Shown: one piece after another, positions 12,850-26,344 of the stretch
How positions within the stretch are numbered: the first letter of the stretch is position 1
Layout of the letters: each line of letters begins with the position of its first letter
Assembly: GCA_024811115.1 (NCBI GenBank)
Contig: JAKOGH010000051.1
Coordinates: forward strand, 124,001 to 188,000
DNA from: Terana coerulea
Lineage: Eukaryota > Basidiomycota > Agaricomycetes > Polyporales > Phanerochaetaceae
Direction: 5' to 3'
Length of the DNA: 64,000 nucleotides
Made by a program: the position numbers and the translations under genes
Notes under the pieces: generated by a model
What the model was told of the DNA's origin: nothing
Seen by the model: the letters and a program-made list of their open reading frames with translations, nothing else
The model's database searches: none

Positions 12850-15236
12850 GCCAATCACCGTGACTCTCTGTCAAACATGCCTCGACAGGCTAGCCCTGTC
12901 ATGAACGACCTGTGAGCTGATGACCAACACCAATAGCCAGAGGTGGAAGCAAACAGAAAGCTCACTGGGAGTGTCCTCCACCAGGACCAAGGGCGAGGAT
13001 ACCCGCCGAGATGTTGCGCGCCCGCTTACTGCATTGGATGAGTGGGAGACAACATACGATGGATGTGAAGGCGGGACCGAGATTAAGGGCACCGCCCATA
13101 GGATGCGATACGCTGTGCGGCGCTGGGACTGCACAATGCAGCGGATGAGCTTCATGCCTTTCAGTTCATTCCCGTGATGAAAAACGTACCGGATTCATTG
13201 TACGGTAGGCACGCACGATGCTCATGCCTCGCCAGACGGCGGCAAGCGGGATGCATTTGCAACACCCACAGCATCGGTTTGCTATACAACGGTCTCAGAA
13301 AGCGTGTCGGTGCTCGTGAGAACTGCTTCGAGCTCTGTTTCGACCGCCTTTAAGCACTGCACAAGCTGAAGTCAGAAAAGCCGCAAATGTCGGGAATGGA
13401 CGAGCGCGAGTAAGTTCGCCTCACCTTGAAAGCTCGAAGAACTGGAACTTGGGCATGGACCATGGACGGTGCATGAACTCTACCTCAGGCTATTCCTGGA
13501 GGTGGCGAAAGCCAGGTTCGACAACGCTGAACATTCAGCGAGCAGGCAGAGGCCATGGAGCCGCGCGCCCTGGCTTCGCGCCCAGGAAGGCAAGTCCTGA
13601 AGGTTGCGCATCTTCACTTCAAGCCTTCTCTCGTTGGGTAAATGACGCAGTTCCGACTTCGATATCCACGCATATCCGTGTATAGCGTCCGGCAGATTGC
13701 ATGCCAAAGTACTACCGGGCTTATTTTTAGACTGCATTCGCACATAGTACAGTGATCCGGATTGCATTCACTCACGGTATTGGGAACGCTTCCACGCATG
13801 CCTGGGCCCATCGTCGGTTCCGTGTCGGGCAAATGGGATCTTATGTCCTCAGCAGCGTTAGTAATACCTTGGATCCTGGTTGAATCGTTGCGATTTCGGC
13901 TTGAGTTTGCTGCAAACATTCGCCAAGACAAATCACTTCCTGTCCCTGTTGCGTCGAGTTTGACATTCACGTACCATTTCGTCCCAGATCTGTGCGGTCG
14001 TCCCCGACCGAGACCAGCATTTAACAGGTTACGTGGATGCTAGTCATTATTAGCCGGTGAATTTCTTATATTTGGGTTATGTCATCGGCTGGTGGTCTCG
14101 TTCGATATTCCAGGGTTGAATAGCACCGTATTGCTGCCGTGAATGCTGCCAGGGGCATATTCAAAGTTATTCTTAGCTTGAGAGTGTAGGGACTGGTCGT
14201 GGTGTGAGCCAAAAGGTATAGCAGTGCAGCCAGACGGCATCGTTACCACTGATTGCGGACTCTCCCAGGCATGAAAGTCGGTATTCTCAGGGCCTTCAAT
14301 AACCCAACCCTCGGCTTCCTGATAATTGTCATTTGGTGAGCGGGGAGAAGTCGAGGCTGTGCAACAAGACTTACCAATGTATCGCTCAGCCCAGTGAACG
14401 GAGCCAACCCGTCAGCCCACGATTTCACTCCTGCTCTTCAAAGTCAATAGTCGCTTTTCCGTAACGTCTTGAATAACTGTCCCATGTACAATGCCCAATG
14501 CTTTGCCGTACTCTGCGGTGGTTTCCACATACCTGCCACAAGATTTATTAGGATCATTGTACCCTGAGACCACAGCTGAGCAACTTACTATTCACTCCAT
14601 GCTTCATAAGTTCTGCCTAAAATAGCGATGATGACTTTCCGTATTTGCCTAAACAGGCCGTAAAACATACAACCGTCCGTCAACGGTTGTCTCTCATCAA
14701 TGGAACCATGTCTGCTACGTAAGGCACAGGCAGCTCCGGCAGGCCTACAGCTGCAGGATGAAAGCCAGGAATGTCGCGGAGGTCAGCCCAGTCATAACCC
14801 CCGCCATAACAGTTGCGCTGCTCCCTCGTGCCATTGTTGCCTCGACCATGGCACCGTGTCTCAGCATCAACCCGCGTTGGGTAGCTTGAGAGGGGGCTGG
14901 TGCATCAACTCGCAGCTGACAGAGAAACAAGTGTCCAGTGGGCAGATGCACCCGACGGGTAGCAATGGAGGACTTCTGTCCAACCACCTGTATCATTGCA
15001 ATACTCAGATTGCGTATACGACTGAAAAAAGAAGTAGTGCACAAACCTTCGCCCCAACACTCTCCAATTGAGCGAACAGGGATACATATTCCAAAGCACT
15101 TACAACACTAGGGGCGGAGGTCTGCCCGTGACAGAGTTCTGGTGTTAACATATGCGTAGCACTCCCTATATTCACGTGCTTATTGATTAGAATGGAAGAC
15201 GTCCTCTGCATACATGAGGCATTACAAAACACTTTA
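12850..15236. other. Gene-poor stretch, one possible minus-strand exon
   Basis: No gene can be joined with confidence. One minus-strand frame (about 14873 down to a stop at 14680) looks coding: it reads GGGYDWADLRDIPGFHP and ends VADMVPLMRDNR. It lacks an in-frame start and could be the last exon of a small gene or a relic next to the F-box gene. The 13.2-14.6 kb part shows only short frames. Confidence 0.3.
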
Positions 15237-16377
15237 TCAGTCGTACGCGGTCCAGGTCAGTCCGTCGATTTCTTCTGCGTTGTCCGGCAAAGGACGACTT
15301 GTGAACAAACACCGGAAGTTGCGGGCATGAGCGTCACGGTCATACCGAAGCCCAGTCCAACGCCTATGCGACGAAGGTATCAGGATCAGGGCTGGAGACG
15401 TGTACGAAAATGTACTCACACTACTTTGAACCAGTCCCTCTGCCTCGCGATCGCTGTAATGATTTCGCGCAACGACCATTCGCGCGGGAAAGCTTCGTCC
15501 GGGTCGCTGTCCAGGCGCTCAAAGCATGACGCCAGATCAGCTGTCGACATATCATTGTTCATGCTGGCAAAACCAATGTTTTAGCCCCCTCCAAACTACC
15601 GTGTCTTATGGCAATATACGGTAACGCACCATAGGCCTATTTTATCCACTAAATCCTTTACGACAGCACCGCTGAAGCTCATAGCTGTCAGAGCTGACAT
15701 GTTATCCAATAGGTCCATCGGCAGTATGTTGAGAGGAGGGAATGTCGCAAAAGTCCGACTTACAACCGGATGGTCGTCGAGCGTTTCGCTGGGAGATGTT
15801 TGTTCGAGATCCTGATCCGTAGGTCGCAAATATGGGATGTCGCCAGATATCTCCCCGTTTGTGTGCCATAGTACTTTGTTCTTAAACGCTATGTAGGCGA
15901 ATGCAGTGCTCGGTATGATAGGCCCCTCGTCGGGTGGCAGATTCCTGAAAGGGTGTCGCACTACTTCAGTCGGTACCCAAGAAGGCCATGCGTTGGTAGC
16001 TTCAATTCCACGTCGGCCTGAGTATTGTATAGAAGTTCAAATCAGAGTACATATACGATAACGGGGGTGCTTACGGTTCTCTTCTATCCGCGCTCTTCCG
16101 CAACCGGGATGGCTACAAACCCAGGCATGCTGAGCACACTCTAAAGCCATTCTATACTATGGTGGTCCAAAGCTGGGGGAAGTTCCTCGTATGACCCTCG
16201 TCCAAGTCCATTTGCTCGGCATAGTCCAAGCCAATACGCTTGGGTTTTGTTGGTATAAAGCGACGCGGTCCTGTTGCAGAGTTGAGAGAGAGCCATATGA
16301 GTAAGGAGGTCGTTTGGATCCAGTAGGTCGTAAACCATCATAAGGAGTTCATTCGGCAAGTCCTTAAGAGAGGCCAT
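15237..16377 (-). CDS. F-box protein
   Basis: The ATG at 16377 opens an N-terminal F-box (MASLKDLPNELLMMVYDLLD, then PNDLLTHMALSQLCNRT). This is the motif that binds Skp1 and makes the protein a substrate adaptor of SCF ubiquitin ligases. Exon 1 would read into a stop. A 44-base intron with donor gtcata and acceptor tatag (about 16190-16147) instead joins LGRG to MALECAQHAWVCSHPGCGRARIEEN. The gene then continues through RRGIEATNAWPSWVPTEV...LPPDEGPIIPSTAFAY, MNNDMSTADLASCFERLD and RWTGLRYDRDAHARNFR to the stop at 15237. The product is about 280 residues. Substrate recognition repeats are not seen, as in most agaricomycete F-box proteins. Intron phases all agree, so the gene looks intact. Confidence 0.75.
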
Positions 16378-16435
16378 TTCTGCGTCGTGGTCGTGCTATG
16401 AAGTTCAAGCTCAAGTTCAAGCCAACCGCGTCCGG

Positions 16436-17470
16436 TCACCTTGAGCGTTTTGGCACGTGAGAACAAACGCTGGCTCCAAGCGCCAGTCGGTAAATCAAGA
16501 GCAAGCCGACGCTTTCACAGCCTGAAGGACTCGGAGGCTTCAACGCAAAGATGTTGACAAGCAGGTCGGAGAAGTTTAGAAGAACTGAAACATAACGAAT
16601 CGACGTAGATACCACAAGAGAGGTTGTAGGGCCGATGCATCTAGCGAATAACAGCGCCAGATTTTCCCGCCTGCCAGTGAAGCGTGCTAGCTCTAATCGA
16701 AAGCTCTTTTTGAGCACATGTAAACCGACGAGAAGGGCTGTCAAAAGCTGGAAGCACAGAGGGGATCAGCGCGAAGGTAAGGGAGGGAATCGGGAAGCGT
16801 GACTCATTTGCCACAGTAGAACCATCGCGTTCTCAGTTCGCGCTCGAGGAAGTCCGAGTCGTTAAAAGTGTTCCTACAGTCGAGGACTTCGACAGAAGCC
16901 CCGTTTCATTCATCTCTGCCGGTTCATACATCCCAAAGGGTAAAATTCCATTATTAGGGCGAGGAAGATAGTGAGCATCCCCGCACCAGATACCGGAAAC
17001 ACGTACCATGTGGTGAGCCAAAGCTTGGGAATGCGGAAGCTCGCGCACGATCTATATCAGTGGTGCGACCCAACCCTCAAGCTATGTCTCTCCCAGATGC
17101 AAGGGGCGTGCAGACGTGGTCCATGTTGTCGGAAGCAACGTGCCGGGCACCTGGGGTTCCTTGCGCGCCAGGCATGTCCATGTACATGAACGATAAGGAA
17201 ATACACGGGTTGGAGGGTGCGCATGCACTACCGAGCTTCGCCGCCGGAATTTTGCTCGGGCTCCATCATACAATCTTGCTCCAAGTCATTGGCAGGCCGT
17301 CTGAGTAGCAGGAGAGTTCCAGCCTGTGGGTTGAGACCGCAGTGTCTCGCTTTCACGCAGACATTACTTTCTGAGATAGAGCGCGGGACGCAGCAAACTA
17401 AAAACAACTCTGAGACCGTACCTATAACCTGAAGCCATATGGTGAGCCAAAGTTCAGAAGATGCGAGCTA
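16436..17470 (-). other. Possible multi-pass membrane protein remnant
   Basis: Minus-strand frames here are rich in hydrophobic stretches (for example KLWLTTWYVFPVSG with AGMLTIFLALIMEF near 17030-16950, and LVVSTSIRYVSVLLNFSDLL near 16620-16560). They are separated by stops and no start-to-stop splice path is evident. A short block (atggtgagccaaag on the plus strand) occurs at about 17008 and again at about 17438. I read this as a decayed membrane-protein gene, not as a working one. Confidence 0.25.
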
Positions 17471-18261
17471 GAGTGGTAAGGCATATCTTAGCTCTGTCAG
17501 CTACCGTCCGTTCAGATTAAACAAGCAACGTTATCCGAATTATGTGCTTACCCAAGCCATCGGGCACGCCCCGCTATCGGATTAGCCGACATTCGTGAGT
17601 ATCCAGCGAATGCGAGTCTTCGTGATGCTAGCACACGTAGAAAGCTCTGAGGCTTGAGCTTGAGCTAGCAGTCTTCCGCAAACTTGGATTTGCGAGTATG
17701 GACTCACGCATTTAACTCAAGGCAGCTTCAGGTGTTATCGGCCAGTGGACTTACAAGGTGTACAGACTCGTGTATCCAAGTAACAGTGAGTTTTCGAAGT
17801 ATCTGGCACTATTTGTTGAATGAGCTAACCATATTTTCCATTCACGCTTTAAAATGATCTGGATGGGCTTCGAGGTATTGTCGCACTCATGACAGAATCT
17901 GTTCCACAGACTGGACGTCCATGTAGCCTCGATTGGATCGTCTGCGCACCAGTGGCAGGCGGGTATGGCAGCCGCTGTAGCAACAGTCGTCCACAAACTG
18001 GAAACTATTCTTTGTCAGTAGATCAAGGTGATTTCCGTTCAATCCCACAACTTAACTCACTCGATATAGCCAGTCAGTCCTTCCTGAGAAGATCCATGGT
18101 CAGTGGGCATCGCGGACAAAGATTGAAAGCGGACGTTGTGTGTGAGACTCAAACCGCGGCCCGGGCGCGTATTACGGGCGCACTTTCCGTGAAAGGCGCC
18201 TAGCGCTGCCGCCGGGAGCTTTGGACGTGGGCGTGAGGCCTTGAGGCTTGAGGACCACACA

Positions 18262-18330
18262 ACCAGTGCCCATGTCCCACCATCACAAGTACTACTTCGG
18301 AGAGCCGACTGAATTCTGATTCGCATTCGT
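18262..18330 (+). repeat. Direct repeat, copy 1 of 2
   Basis: 69 bases running from accagtgcccatgtcccacc to gaattctgattcgcattcgt, repeated at 18550-18620 with one substitution and a 2-base difference. The copies lie 288 bases apart in the same orientation, inside a stretch (17.5-18.8 kb) with no supported gene. Confidence 0.9.
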
Positions 18331-18549
18331 CAGCCATCAAACACTATGGTGACTGACTTGAGAGCAAGTCTAATGATCATGCCATACGCTGATGAATCGT
18401 ACTGTAACACTCATTACGCATAATGAGCCGTGGAATGGGCGACCGAGTGTAAGTAACTGCCCGTGACATTGCGACTTGCTCCCATTGGCTGTCGAACCGC
18501 CGGTTTCCAGCTGGATATCGGAACTTGTGTGGGCGTGTAGTGCACTGGA

Positions 18550-18620
18550 ACCAGTGTCCATGTCCCACCATCACACTAGTACTACTTCGGAGAGCCGACT
18601 GAATTCTGATTCGCATTCGT
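18550..18620 (+). repeat. Direct repeat, copy 2 of 2
   Basis: 71-base near-identical copy of 18262-18330. The sequence between the copies (18331-18549) holds no recognised gene and no terminal inverted repeats. Confidence 0.9.
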
Positions 18621-18830
18621 ACTAATCATTACGATAATGCTACAGTTATATGGCATGCTACTGTATACAATTCAGAAACGGGTAATCAAGAGCACATGTG
18701 ACGAAACAGATGCAAACACAAGTCCATAACCTGAGTACAAGAACCGAGCTTGGAAAGATGATGAAATCTGAAGGAATCAGCCGAGTTGAAGGAATGATAG
18801 GAATAAGTTAACCCCATAGGTGTAAAAGAC

Positions 18831-21800
18831 TCAGCGGTTGCCACTGCTGGGCCCAGGATCGCGCGAGGTTCGAAGTTCGCGAGCGTTCCGAACATCTTGC
18901 AACGCCGCGGCAATCGCTTGCTTTGCGCTGCACTCTCGCTGCCAGCCGTCGCTAGCATGTCTAGATCCCGTCTTCAGTATTGTGACCTGAGATCGCGGCG
19001 AAGAATATATACTCACTTTGCCCTTACGACGAATAGAACGGACAGAGCGACGTTCTTGAACGTCCGCTTCTTGGCAAGTGTTGGCGAAGGTCTCGGCGGC
19101 GTGGTCGCAGGGAACCCGATCTTTGCAATGGCCGCAACGATCTTCTGTTCACTAGCCTCGCCGGGTCAGCTCCATCATTTTCAGAAGTTGAGGATGATCG
19201 GACGTACCTCCGCTCACACCGCGCAAGTAAAACAAGCAAGTACTGCTTCTGGTACCCAAGGTCGCTCCTCAAAGCATTCTCGCGCGTCCACTTCGCCTTG
19301 AGATAGCGAATCTGCACGATGAGACCCTTGCACTCATTCTTGTGCCGTGCCTTTATCGCCACTAGGGCGGCATCATCACTGCGCAGACCCAGTTCTCAGT
19401 ACGAAGTTCTTAAAAGAGCAAGAGGGAAGGAAAGGCGTACATCGTGCCACATGTGTGAGCCTTCCACTCCGCTTCGGCCGCCTTCGCGCGCTCCTGCTGC
19501 TCCTTCGCTTCGTCCTGCAGCACTCGTATCTGCGTCTCGGCCTGCTTACGTGCACGCTCTGCCTTGGCGCCTTCTTCTTTACGCTCACGCTCGAGAACAT
19601 CTTTCTGCTTGCGCAGCTCCCGCAGGTCCTTGCCAAACGCCTCGGCTTCGCGCTTGACGCGGCGCAAGTCGGAGTCCAGTGTTGCGATTGTCCGAGCAAG
19701 ATCGGTCTTCTCCTGTACCGCAATGTCTGCTTGCGCTTCCGCACGGTGTAAGGCCGAAGACTGCGAGGAGAGCGCGCGGCGCAAGTCTTCGATCTCGAGC
19801 AGGTGCTTGTCTAGCTCATGTCGGCGCTGGTTGTGGGCAGAGGCACCAGATGCATGCTCTTTCCGCAACTTGTTTACGGTCTGTCGCAGCTGATTTAGGA
19901 AGCGTAAAACAGGATGGACAGGTAAAGCACATACCTCGGATACCTGCGTAAACTGCTTCTGGAGATTCTTGTGATCTTGAACGAGCACCGTGCGCTCGCG
20001 CCGGAGCTGCTCGATCGTTTCCGCGTTCTCGACCACCTTGTTCTCTAGCAGACGGGCTTTCTGTTCGACATTGGTGTTTACTAACGCCCGGAAGATAGGC
20101 CATTTAATAGGGTACCAAAACTACAAGAACCAAACAACGTACCCCTAAGCTCCTTCTCAAGCTCATGATTCTCCTGCTTGATCCGCTGGAGTTCATCCCG
20201 AATGTCGGCCATATCCTGTAGTGTATGTCAGCAAAAATCGACCAGCAGACACATAATGACCTACAGATTCAGCACGGCTGAGCTGCAGGAGAACCTCCTC
20301 CTTCTGTCTCTCGGCCTGGCTCTGGTGAGTGGTCAAGGTCCTGAGCCGGGCCCGTTCCATCTTGAGATCAGCTTCAAGCTCCTCGCACATTTGATTGGCT
20401 TTCTCCAGCTCCTAAGCGATCTGTGAGCGGAGGTTGAGAATACGTTGCGAGAAAATCCACTCACATTCTCCTTGCCAATTTTAATGCGTTCACCGTCAGC
20501 TAGCCGCTTTGCCTCGCTCTTGGCCTGCCTGACCTCGCTATTAAGTCGCCCCGCAGCGTCCTTAAGGGAAGCATTTTCGCCGAGCAGGTGGCGACGCTCC
20601 TCCTCCCATTGGCGCTTCATGCGCACCAGCTGTTCATTGACGGCCTGTAGGTCTGCTCGGAGCTTCTCACTCGTCTTCGTAGGTGGAGTGGGCGGCTCGG
20701 AAGGCGTGCTGACGTCGCGAGGATCAACGAAGGAGCTATGTTGAACGCATGTAAGTAATGTTGTTCTGTAAGACAAGGTCAAAATGCAAATTTGCCTTTC
20801 ATCGGCAGACCGCTGCTGCAGAGCGCGCACATCAACCTTGACGAGACATTTCTGGCATCGGAGTTTCTGCAGCCGCTGCTCCTTCCTCTCCTCCCGACGC
20901 GCAAGTCGTCCTACCTCGTCCTCGAGCGTAATGATCTTCTCGCGAGCATCCTCGAGCTGCTTGGTTAACGTGACGACGCCGAGGCCGGCGTCCTCAAGCC
21001 TGTCAAGCTTTTCGTCGATACTCTCGTTTGCATGCTCGAGCTCAAGCTGGAGACGCTCGATTTCGGCGACGAGAGGTGCAGCAGTAGCGTCGTGCATCGT
21101 AGTCTGGAGCCACGACAGCTGAGAAAACAGCTTCAGTATGCATCTTCCAAGCCCCAAGCCAACAATCAAATACACGCACATCTCTCAGGGGTCCACCAGG
21201 TGTCTTCGGGCTCTTCATCGTCATATTCAGCACATGTCGGTGAATCGGCGATATACCGCTGTAGCTGCCCGCCTTGCCCGGCGTCAGTGTCATTGTGTTG
21301 TTCTTCAAGGCCTTTAGTCGTTCGAGTAGGTCGTCCCGTTCCTGCTCGAGCATGTCGATCTTGCGTCCTTCGCGCGGTCCATTGCCTTCCGCGCCGGGGA
21401 CTGGCTGACTACAGTGTTGAGGCGGGCTATCTCCTTGTGCGCATCGTCGAGCTCGGCCTCCATGGCCTCGAGCTCCGCCTGTAGCTCGGCATCTGGCGCA
21501 GCGGGGGCTTGAGACTGCGACTGCTCAATGCGTGAGCGAGAACGGTCGATTTCGCGCTCGAGCGATGAGACCTTGATCCTCAGTGAGTTGATTTGATCTT
21601 GGTCCGACTGCATCTTCTGTTCTGCGGCTTCGAGAGCTTCCTCCATCTCACGCACGACTTCGTGTGCTCGCTCTGCCTCTGCTTCGAGACCGGCTGAACG
21701 CTCTTGTTCCTGATCAAGGATGGACGTGACAGCTTCGAGCTTGTCTTGCGAAGCGGCAAGTTGCTGCTGCAGTACTGAGACACGGTCTGAGATGGCCTGT

Positions 21801-24592
21801 GCGTCGGTCTGGAGCTGTGAAGCGGATCCCCTGTGCTGCTGTACGTCTCGGCGAGCGGAGTTGAGGTCGTTTTGAAGGGATTCCATCCGCTGCAACGTCT
21901 GGTGCAGCTCATCCGACTTCACTTGTAGTTCCTCCTCCAGCTCCGGTGACAAGCTTCTTTTCCTCGTGAAGCTCTCGCTCGAGGGCGTCCATCCGCTCGT
22001 CCGCATGCGCTACCTCTTCCTCCAACTCCTTGATCTGAACATTCGCGTTCCGCAGATCGCCGAGCACCTCGCCCGACTCGCTCGTTCGCCGCGTTCAACT
22101 CCGCGCCAAGATCCTGGCCGCCCTCCAGCGCATCCTCCGCCTTCTCCACGCGTTCCGCCAGTACGTCTCGCTCGATGACGACCTCCGCTAAGCGCCGTTC
22201 CACCTCCTTCACCGTCTCTTTCCGCTCCTTCTCCGCCGCCTGTGCGCGCTGCTCTGAGGCCGCGAGCTTACGGTCAAGGTCCTCGACGATCTCCTGCATG
22301 CCCATCTCGACTTCGACCATCCGCGCCTTCCACCGTTCTTTATCTCGTGCATGTTCCTCGCTCTCTGCCTCTAGTGCGCGCGCCGCGTCGTCCTTCTCCG
22401 CCGCGAGCTTCTCCAATTCGGCCTGCATCTCCTCCACCATCTCCTCAATCTGCGCCTTCTCCTCCGCCCACGCCTCCGCCTCTGCGACGGCGCCGAGGCC
22501 CTCGGGACCTGCGCTCACTCGCCGTCCCCCGCTCGGCCGCCGTCTCCCCCGTGCATCCGTCGCCGTCCCTGGGCTGCCGCTCCTCGCCTCCGCCTCCATC
22601 GCTCCGAACTTCTCCTCGAACGCACGCAGCTGTGCAACGAGCGTCTCGTTCTCATCCTGGAGCTTCCTGTTGAGACCGTGCAGGTAGTTATTAAGCTTGC
22701 CTGCGTTGAAGCGGCCCACGCCGTGCCCACGGTCACCAAGCCCGATGACGGGATCGAACGACGCGTTTGCGCGTGCATGTGTTGTTAAATCCTGTGACGA
22801 CGCAGTGGATATGAAGGAAGCGCGATCGGCGCCGCCGTCGTACGCACCGCCTTCACTTTCAGAGCCTGACGCCGACTTAGCAGTCCACCCTCTTGCGAGG
22901 GGGTGGGACAACCTACGCCTGGTTGTGACATTCGCTCGAGGACCTGGCGTTGCCCCAGCAAATGAGACAGAAATGTGTGGATTGTTCGAAGCGGGAGTCT
23001 CCGCCGCAGCGACGGAGTCTCCAACTCGATGCGGATGCGGCGTAAGATGCTTGAGGCGGGGGCGTGCGGTAGAATTGATAACAGACATAAGGAACGAGCG
23101 TTTGTGCGCATTGGCCATCGGTGTCTCCGGTGGATCGTGCGTGTCGGGTCGCCAGGTCGATTCCTCGACGAACTCCTGCTGGCTCTCTTGCGGAGCTTCC
23201 TCCGCAGACTCCTCGATGGTGTCCGGCGGCGTCGTGCTTGCCGGGCCTTGTGTTGGAGGGGCTGTGAAGCGCGCGCGCGAGGCTGAAAAGGCAGGGGTTG
23301 GTGTGAACATGGCTGAGTGCGCGGGGGATGAAAACGCCGTGGACAGGGCAATGGGTGAAGCGTGCTGGAATTGATGGTGAACTGAAGCAATAGATGATGC
23401 TTGTGCAGAGGGTGTCAGGCCTTCTTCGGATGAAAAGGTCGGGTCTCTGCCATCCTGAGTTGTCTGCTGAGCGTAACTTTCTGTTTCGGTGTGTGTGTCC
23501 TCGGCGTCAGACGGCTCTGGAGGAGGAAGGGAAATTGATGGCAGTGCGAGCTCGTCTTCCGTAGGCAGTTCACGCTGCTGACGAGACATTGGCCGTTGTG
23601 GTGCCGTAGTGACAGGAGAAGGGTTCGCCGACGGTGGAAGAGGGACAAAGCGGGCTAGCATAGGTGACGCAGAAGCTCCTCTAGCGGCAGGCATAGGTGA
23701 CGCAGTAGTAGACCGTGGCAAAGGGATGGATAAACCAGGGATAGGTGACGCAGGTTGAGACCTTGAGTGGGTGAAGGAACGGGCACTGTGAGGGGTGGAC
23801 TCTGATGTGGACGACGAAGGTGAGGGGGTGTTGGTGCGGGTTAAGCTTGGTGTTCGTGTGTTTCGCGAAAGGGGTCTTCTCAATGCGACATTGCGTAGTG
23901 TGGGGAAAGGCGAAGGCTACAGACGATATTTATCAGTGGTAGTAGACGGACGGCATGGCGGCCCTCACCTTGGGCTCGGATCTAAGACTGACCGAGTAGT
24001 CGTACGGCTTCCGCGGCGTTGGGTTGACTTCGTCTACGGGTGAACCTGCACGACTGATCGACCCGAGTGCATCTGACAGGTCAAGATCGTCGTCCGCCCC
24101 GGTATCGACGCCAATCGGGGGCAGATACCCATCACCCACTGAGCTATCTCTGCTCTGGTCGCTGCTCCTAATCTCCATATCATCCTGTGGGTGTGGCAGA
24201 CTCGGAATCATGCTGATATCGAAACTGGAATACGAATGGTGTTGAGGCTGCTGGCCCAGACTCTGCCTCGACGCAGGCACGCTTCCCCTCGAGCCGCTCG
24301 CACCCATGCTCGACTTTGTCGACCTCGATGCCAGCGAGTTCGCAAATCTCGCCGTGCTCCCTGCGCTCAGGGTAAGGGGCTGTTTAATGGTGGACATCGT
24401 GTTTGTATGCGACGAAAATGCCGCAGGGGTGGAATGTATAGGGTTAAGCTCGCGCGAATCGTCCGTGGTGTCTGAATGAGTGTCTGTCGAGTCGTCTCCA
24501 ACAGGTATAGAGGGCAAAGAGGGCATATCCTGCCCTTCTATGTCTTGAATACGCCGCCATACGCGCGAAGGTGTCTCAAGCATGCCCGCCAT
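18831..24592 (-). CDS. Pericentrin/Pcp1-like spindle-pole-body coiled-coil protein
   Basis: A very long gene. It starts at 24592 (MAGMLETPSRVWRRIQD) with a Ser/Pro-rich disordered N-terminus spanning two exons (to about 22.8 kb). A conserved helical motif follows (GKLNNYLHGLNRKLQDENET, about 22720-22660) that resembles the gamma-tubulin-complex-binding Cnn_1N motif. About 3 kb of continuous heptad-rich coiled coil comes next. The C-terminus carries a PACT-like targeting domain: QIRYLKAKWTRENALRSDLG and YQKQYLLVLLARCERS at 19.3 kb, then KIVAAIAKIGFP, KKRTFKNVALSVLFVVRA and KQAIAAALQDVRNARELR, with the stop at 18831. The Cnn_1N plus PACT layout is that of Pcp1/PcpA/Spc110, which anchor gamma-tubulin complexes at the spindle pole body. 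All joins used are GT-AG. The Cnn_1N assignment is by eye. Confidence 0.85.
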
Positions 24593-25015
24593 GACTCTTC
24601 TTCGTGCGGTCCTATGTATGTTCAGGTGAGGTCAAGATGCAGCTCAACTCAGAGGCTGCAAAACACGTACCTTAAAATCCGTGATGTTTCCACTCAGTGA
24701 TCTCGAAAGAAGAATGGTAAACCAACCTCTCTGGCTGGTCGTGCGGAGGCGGCGGGAGGTCAAGCGGAATACTGAGCGCTAACGTTGTGGACGCGACTTT
24801 GAACTGGGTCATGTGGCCGCTTGTATCTGGGGTTAGGAGTTCCGCATTTGCTGCCTTCGCTGCAGTGCTTCACTCAAGAGGAAATTCCATAGATATCGCA
24901 CTTATAATGCCCACACATAGCCGTCCTCAGTATCAAGACAATAGATATAGCAAGTGTAGTATAAACAGGTAAATAATCCTAGCTGTCCAAAAGACGAATC
25001 CAATGCGTGTGTGCA

Positions 25016-26344
25016 CTATAGCTTAGCCTGGACCTTGACCTTCGCCGCGTTATTCTGCAAGATCTTCCCAGCATCGTTAACCATGTTTTCCACAATGACC
25101 TTGGCGGGAAGAACCTCGTCAATGAGGGCAGACACTCGACCAATGAGGAAAGTGCGGGCTTGCAGCGATTTTTCGGGGTGCTTCTCCATCTCGTGCTCGT
25201 GTGGGATAATACCCTTGGACGTGAGCTCCTTAATCTCGGCCTGACGGTTGTTGTTCCTGTATAGTGGTTAGCGATAGCAGTCCAACTCAATAGACGTCGC
25301 AACATACCAGTCATCGACGTAGGGCGTCCGCCTCACACGCAGAGGACGTCCGGTGTAGATCAGAGTCGTCACGGCATCCTCATAGCTGGCGCTCAAAACC
25401 GCGTCCTTGTGCGCTTTCGGTGCGCCGGCTTCGACGGACGCAACGAGGCGCGTGCCAACCCACACAGCCTCGGCGCCCCAAGCGAGGTTTGCCGCCAGTC
25501 CGCGGCCGTCGTACACGGCACCGGCGCCGACGACGTAGACAGGCTTGCCGGTCAAAGGCGACTTGCGGCTCTTGCAGATGTCGACGCATGCAGGAATGAG
25601 GATCGAGGCTGGAACGTCACCGGTGTGACCGCCGCCCTCACCAGCCTGCGCGCAAATGAGGTCGACGCCGGCGTCGAGTGCCTTGGAGACGTGCTTGGGG
25701 TGACCGACCATCTACATTGCGCTCAGTAAAACTCAGACGCTTTGATGGTGGGCGTCGACATACGTTCATGACGGGAATACCAGCTTGGTGGAGCTTCTCC
25801 ACGGCCCACTTCGGTGGAATACCGACGGCGCACACAAAGAGCCTTGCCTTCTCCTCAATAATTACATCAATGAGGTCGGGAAGTTGCCCCTTAGTATAGT
25901 CGTACTACGTTGAAGTACGTTAGCTGACTTGTTTTGTAACGCGAAACGAGACATACGTTGGTCTTGCGCGCATTCCCACCAACTGCAGGAAGCAAGAGAT
26001 CAACACCAAACGGTGCGTTCTTGTCGTGAAGATCTTTCTTAATGGCATGGATCTAGTACATGTAACTTGAGCTGTGTTGTCTCACTCTCATTGACGGGTA
26101 ACACTGATGCACACCTGAGACCGCAGAACTTTAGGGGTGTAGCCAACACCACCAATAACTCCCAAGCCTCCTGCGTTGGTGACAGCGGCTGCCAGCTCAG
26201 GACCCGCCGCGACATTCATACCTAACCCCAGCCCAGCATTAGTCTAAGCTTGTCAATCCCATCCAAGATATACGACTTACCAGCCAGGAGGACTGGGTGT
26301 TTGATGCCAAAGAGCTCGGTGAGGGGCGTAGTGATAGTGGCCAT
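25016..26344 (-). CDS. Nitronate monooxygenase (2-nitropropane dioxygenase family)
   Basis: An FMN-dependent flavoenzyme that oxidises nitronates such as propionate-3-nitronate to aldehydes with release of nitrite. It probably protects the cell from nitro-toxins. The ATG at 26344 gives MATITTPLTELFGIKHPVLL, the normal start. Seven or so exons follow: AGMNVAAGPELAAAVTNAGG and GGLGVIGGVGYTPKVLR (FMN phosphate site), VDLLLPAVGG, FVCAVGIPPKWAVEKL, the active-site region QAGEGGGHTGD with the conserved His, the second phosphate-binding loop VYVVGAGAVYDGRGLA, and GAEAVWVGTRLVASVEA. The stop is at 25016. The length of about 355 residues is normal, and no targeting signal is seen. The gene looks intact. 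Confidence 0.92.

Noticed and set aside
22175..22687. Plus-strand Ser-rich open frame of 170 codons
   Set aside because: It is the reverse-strand image of the Glu/Lys-rich coiled coil of the pericentrin-like gene. GAG/GAA codons read as CTC/TTC on the other strand.
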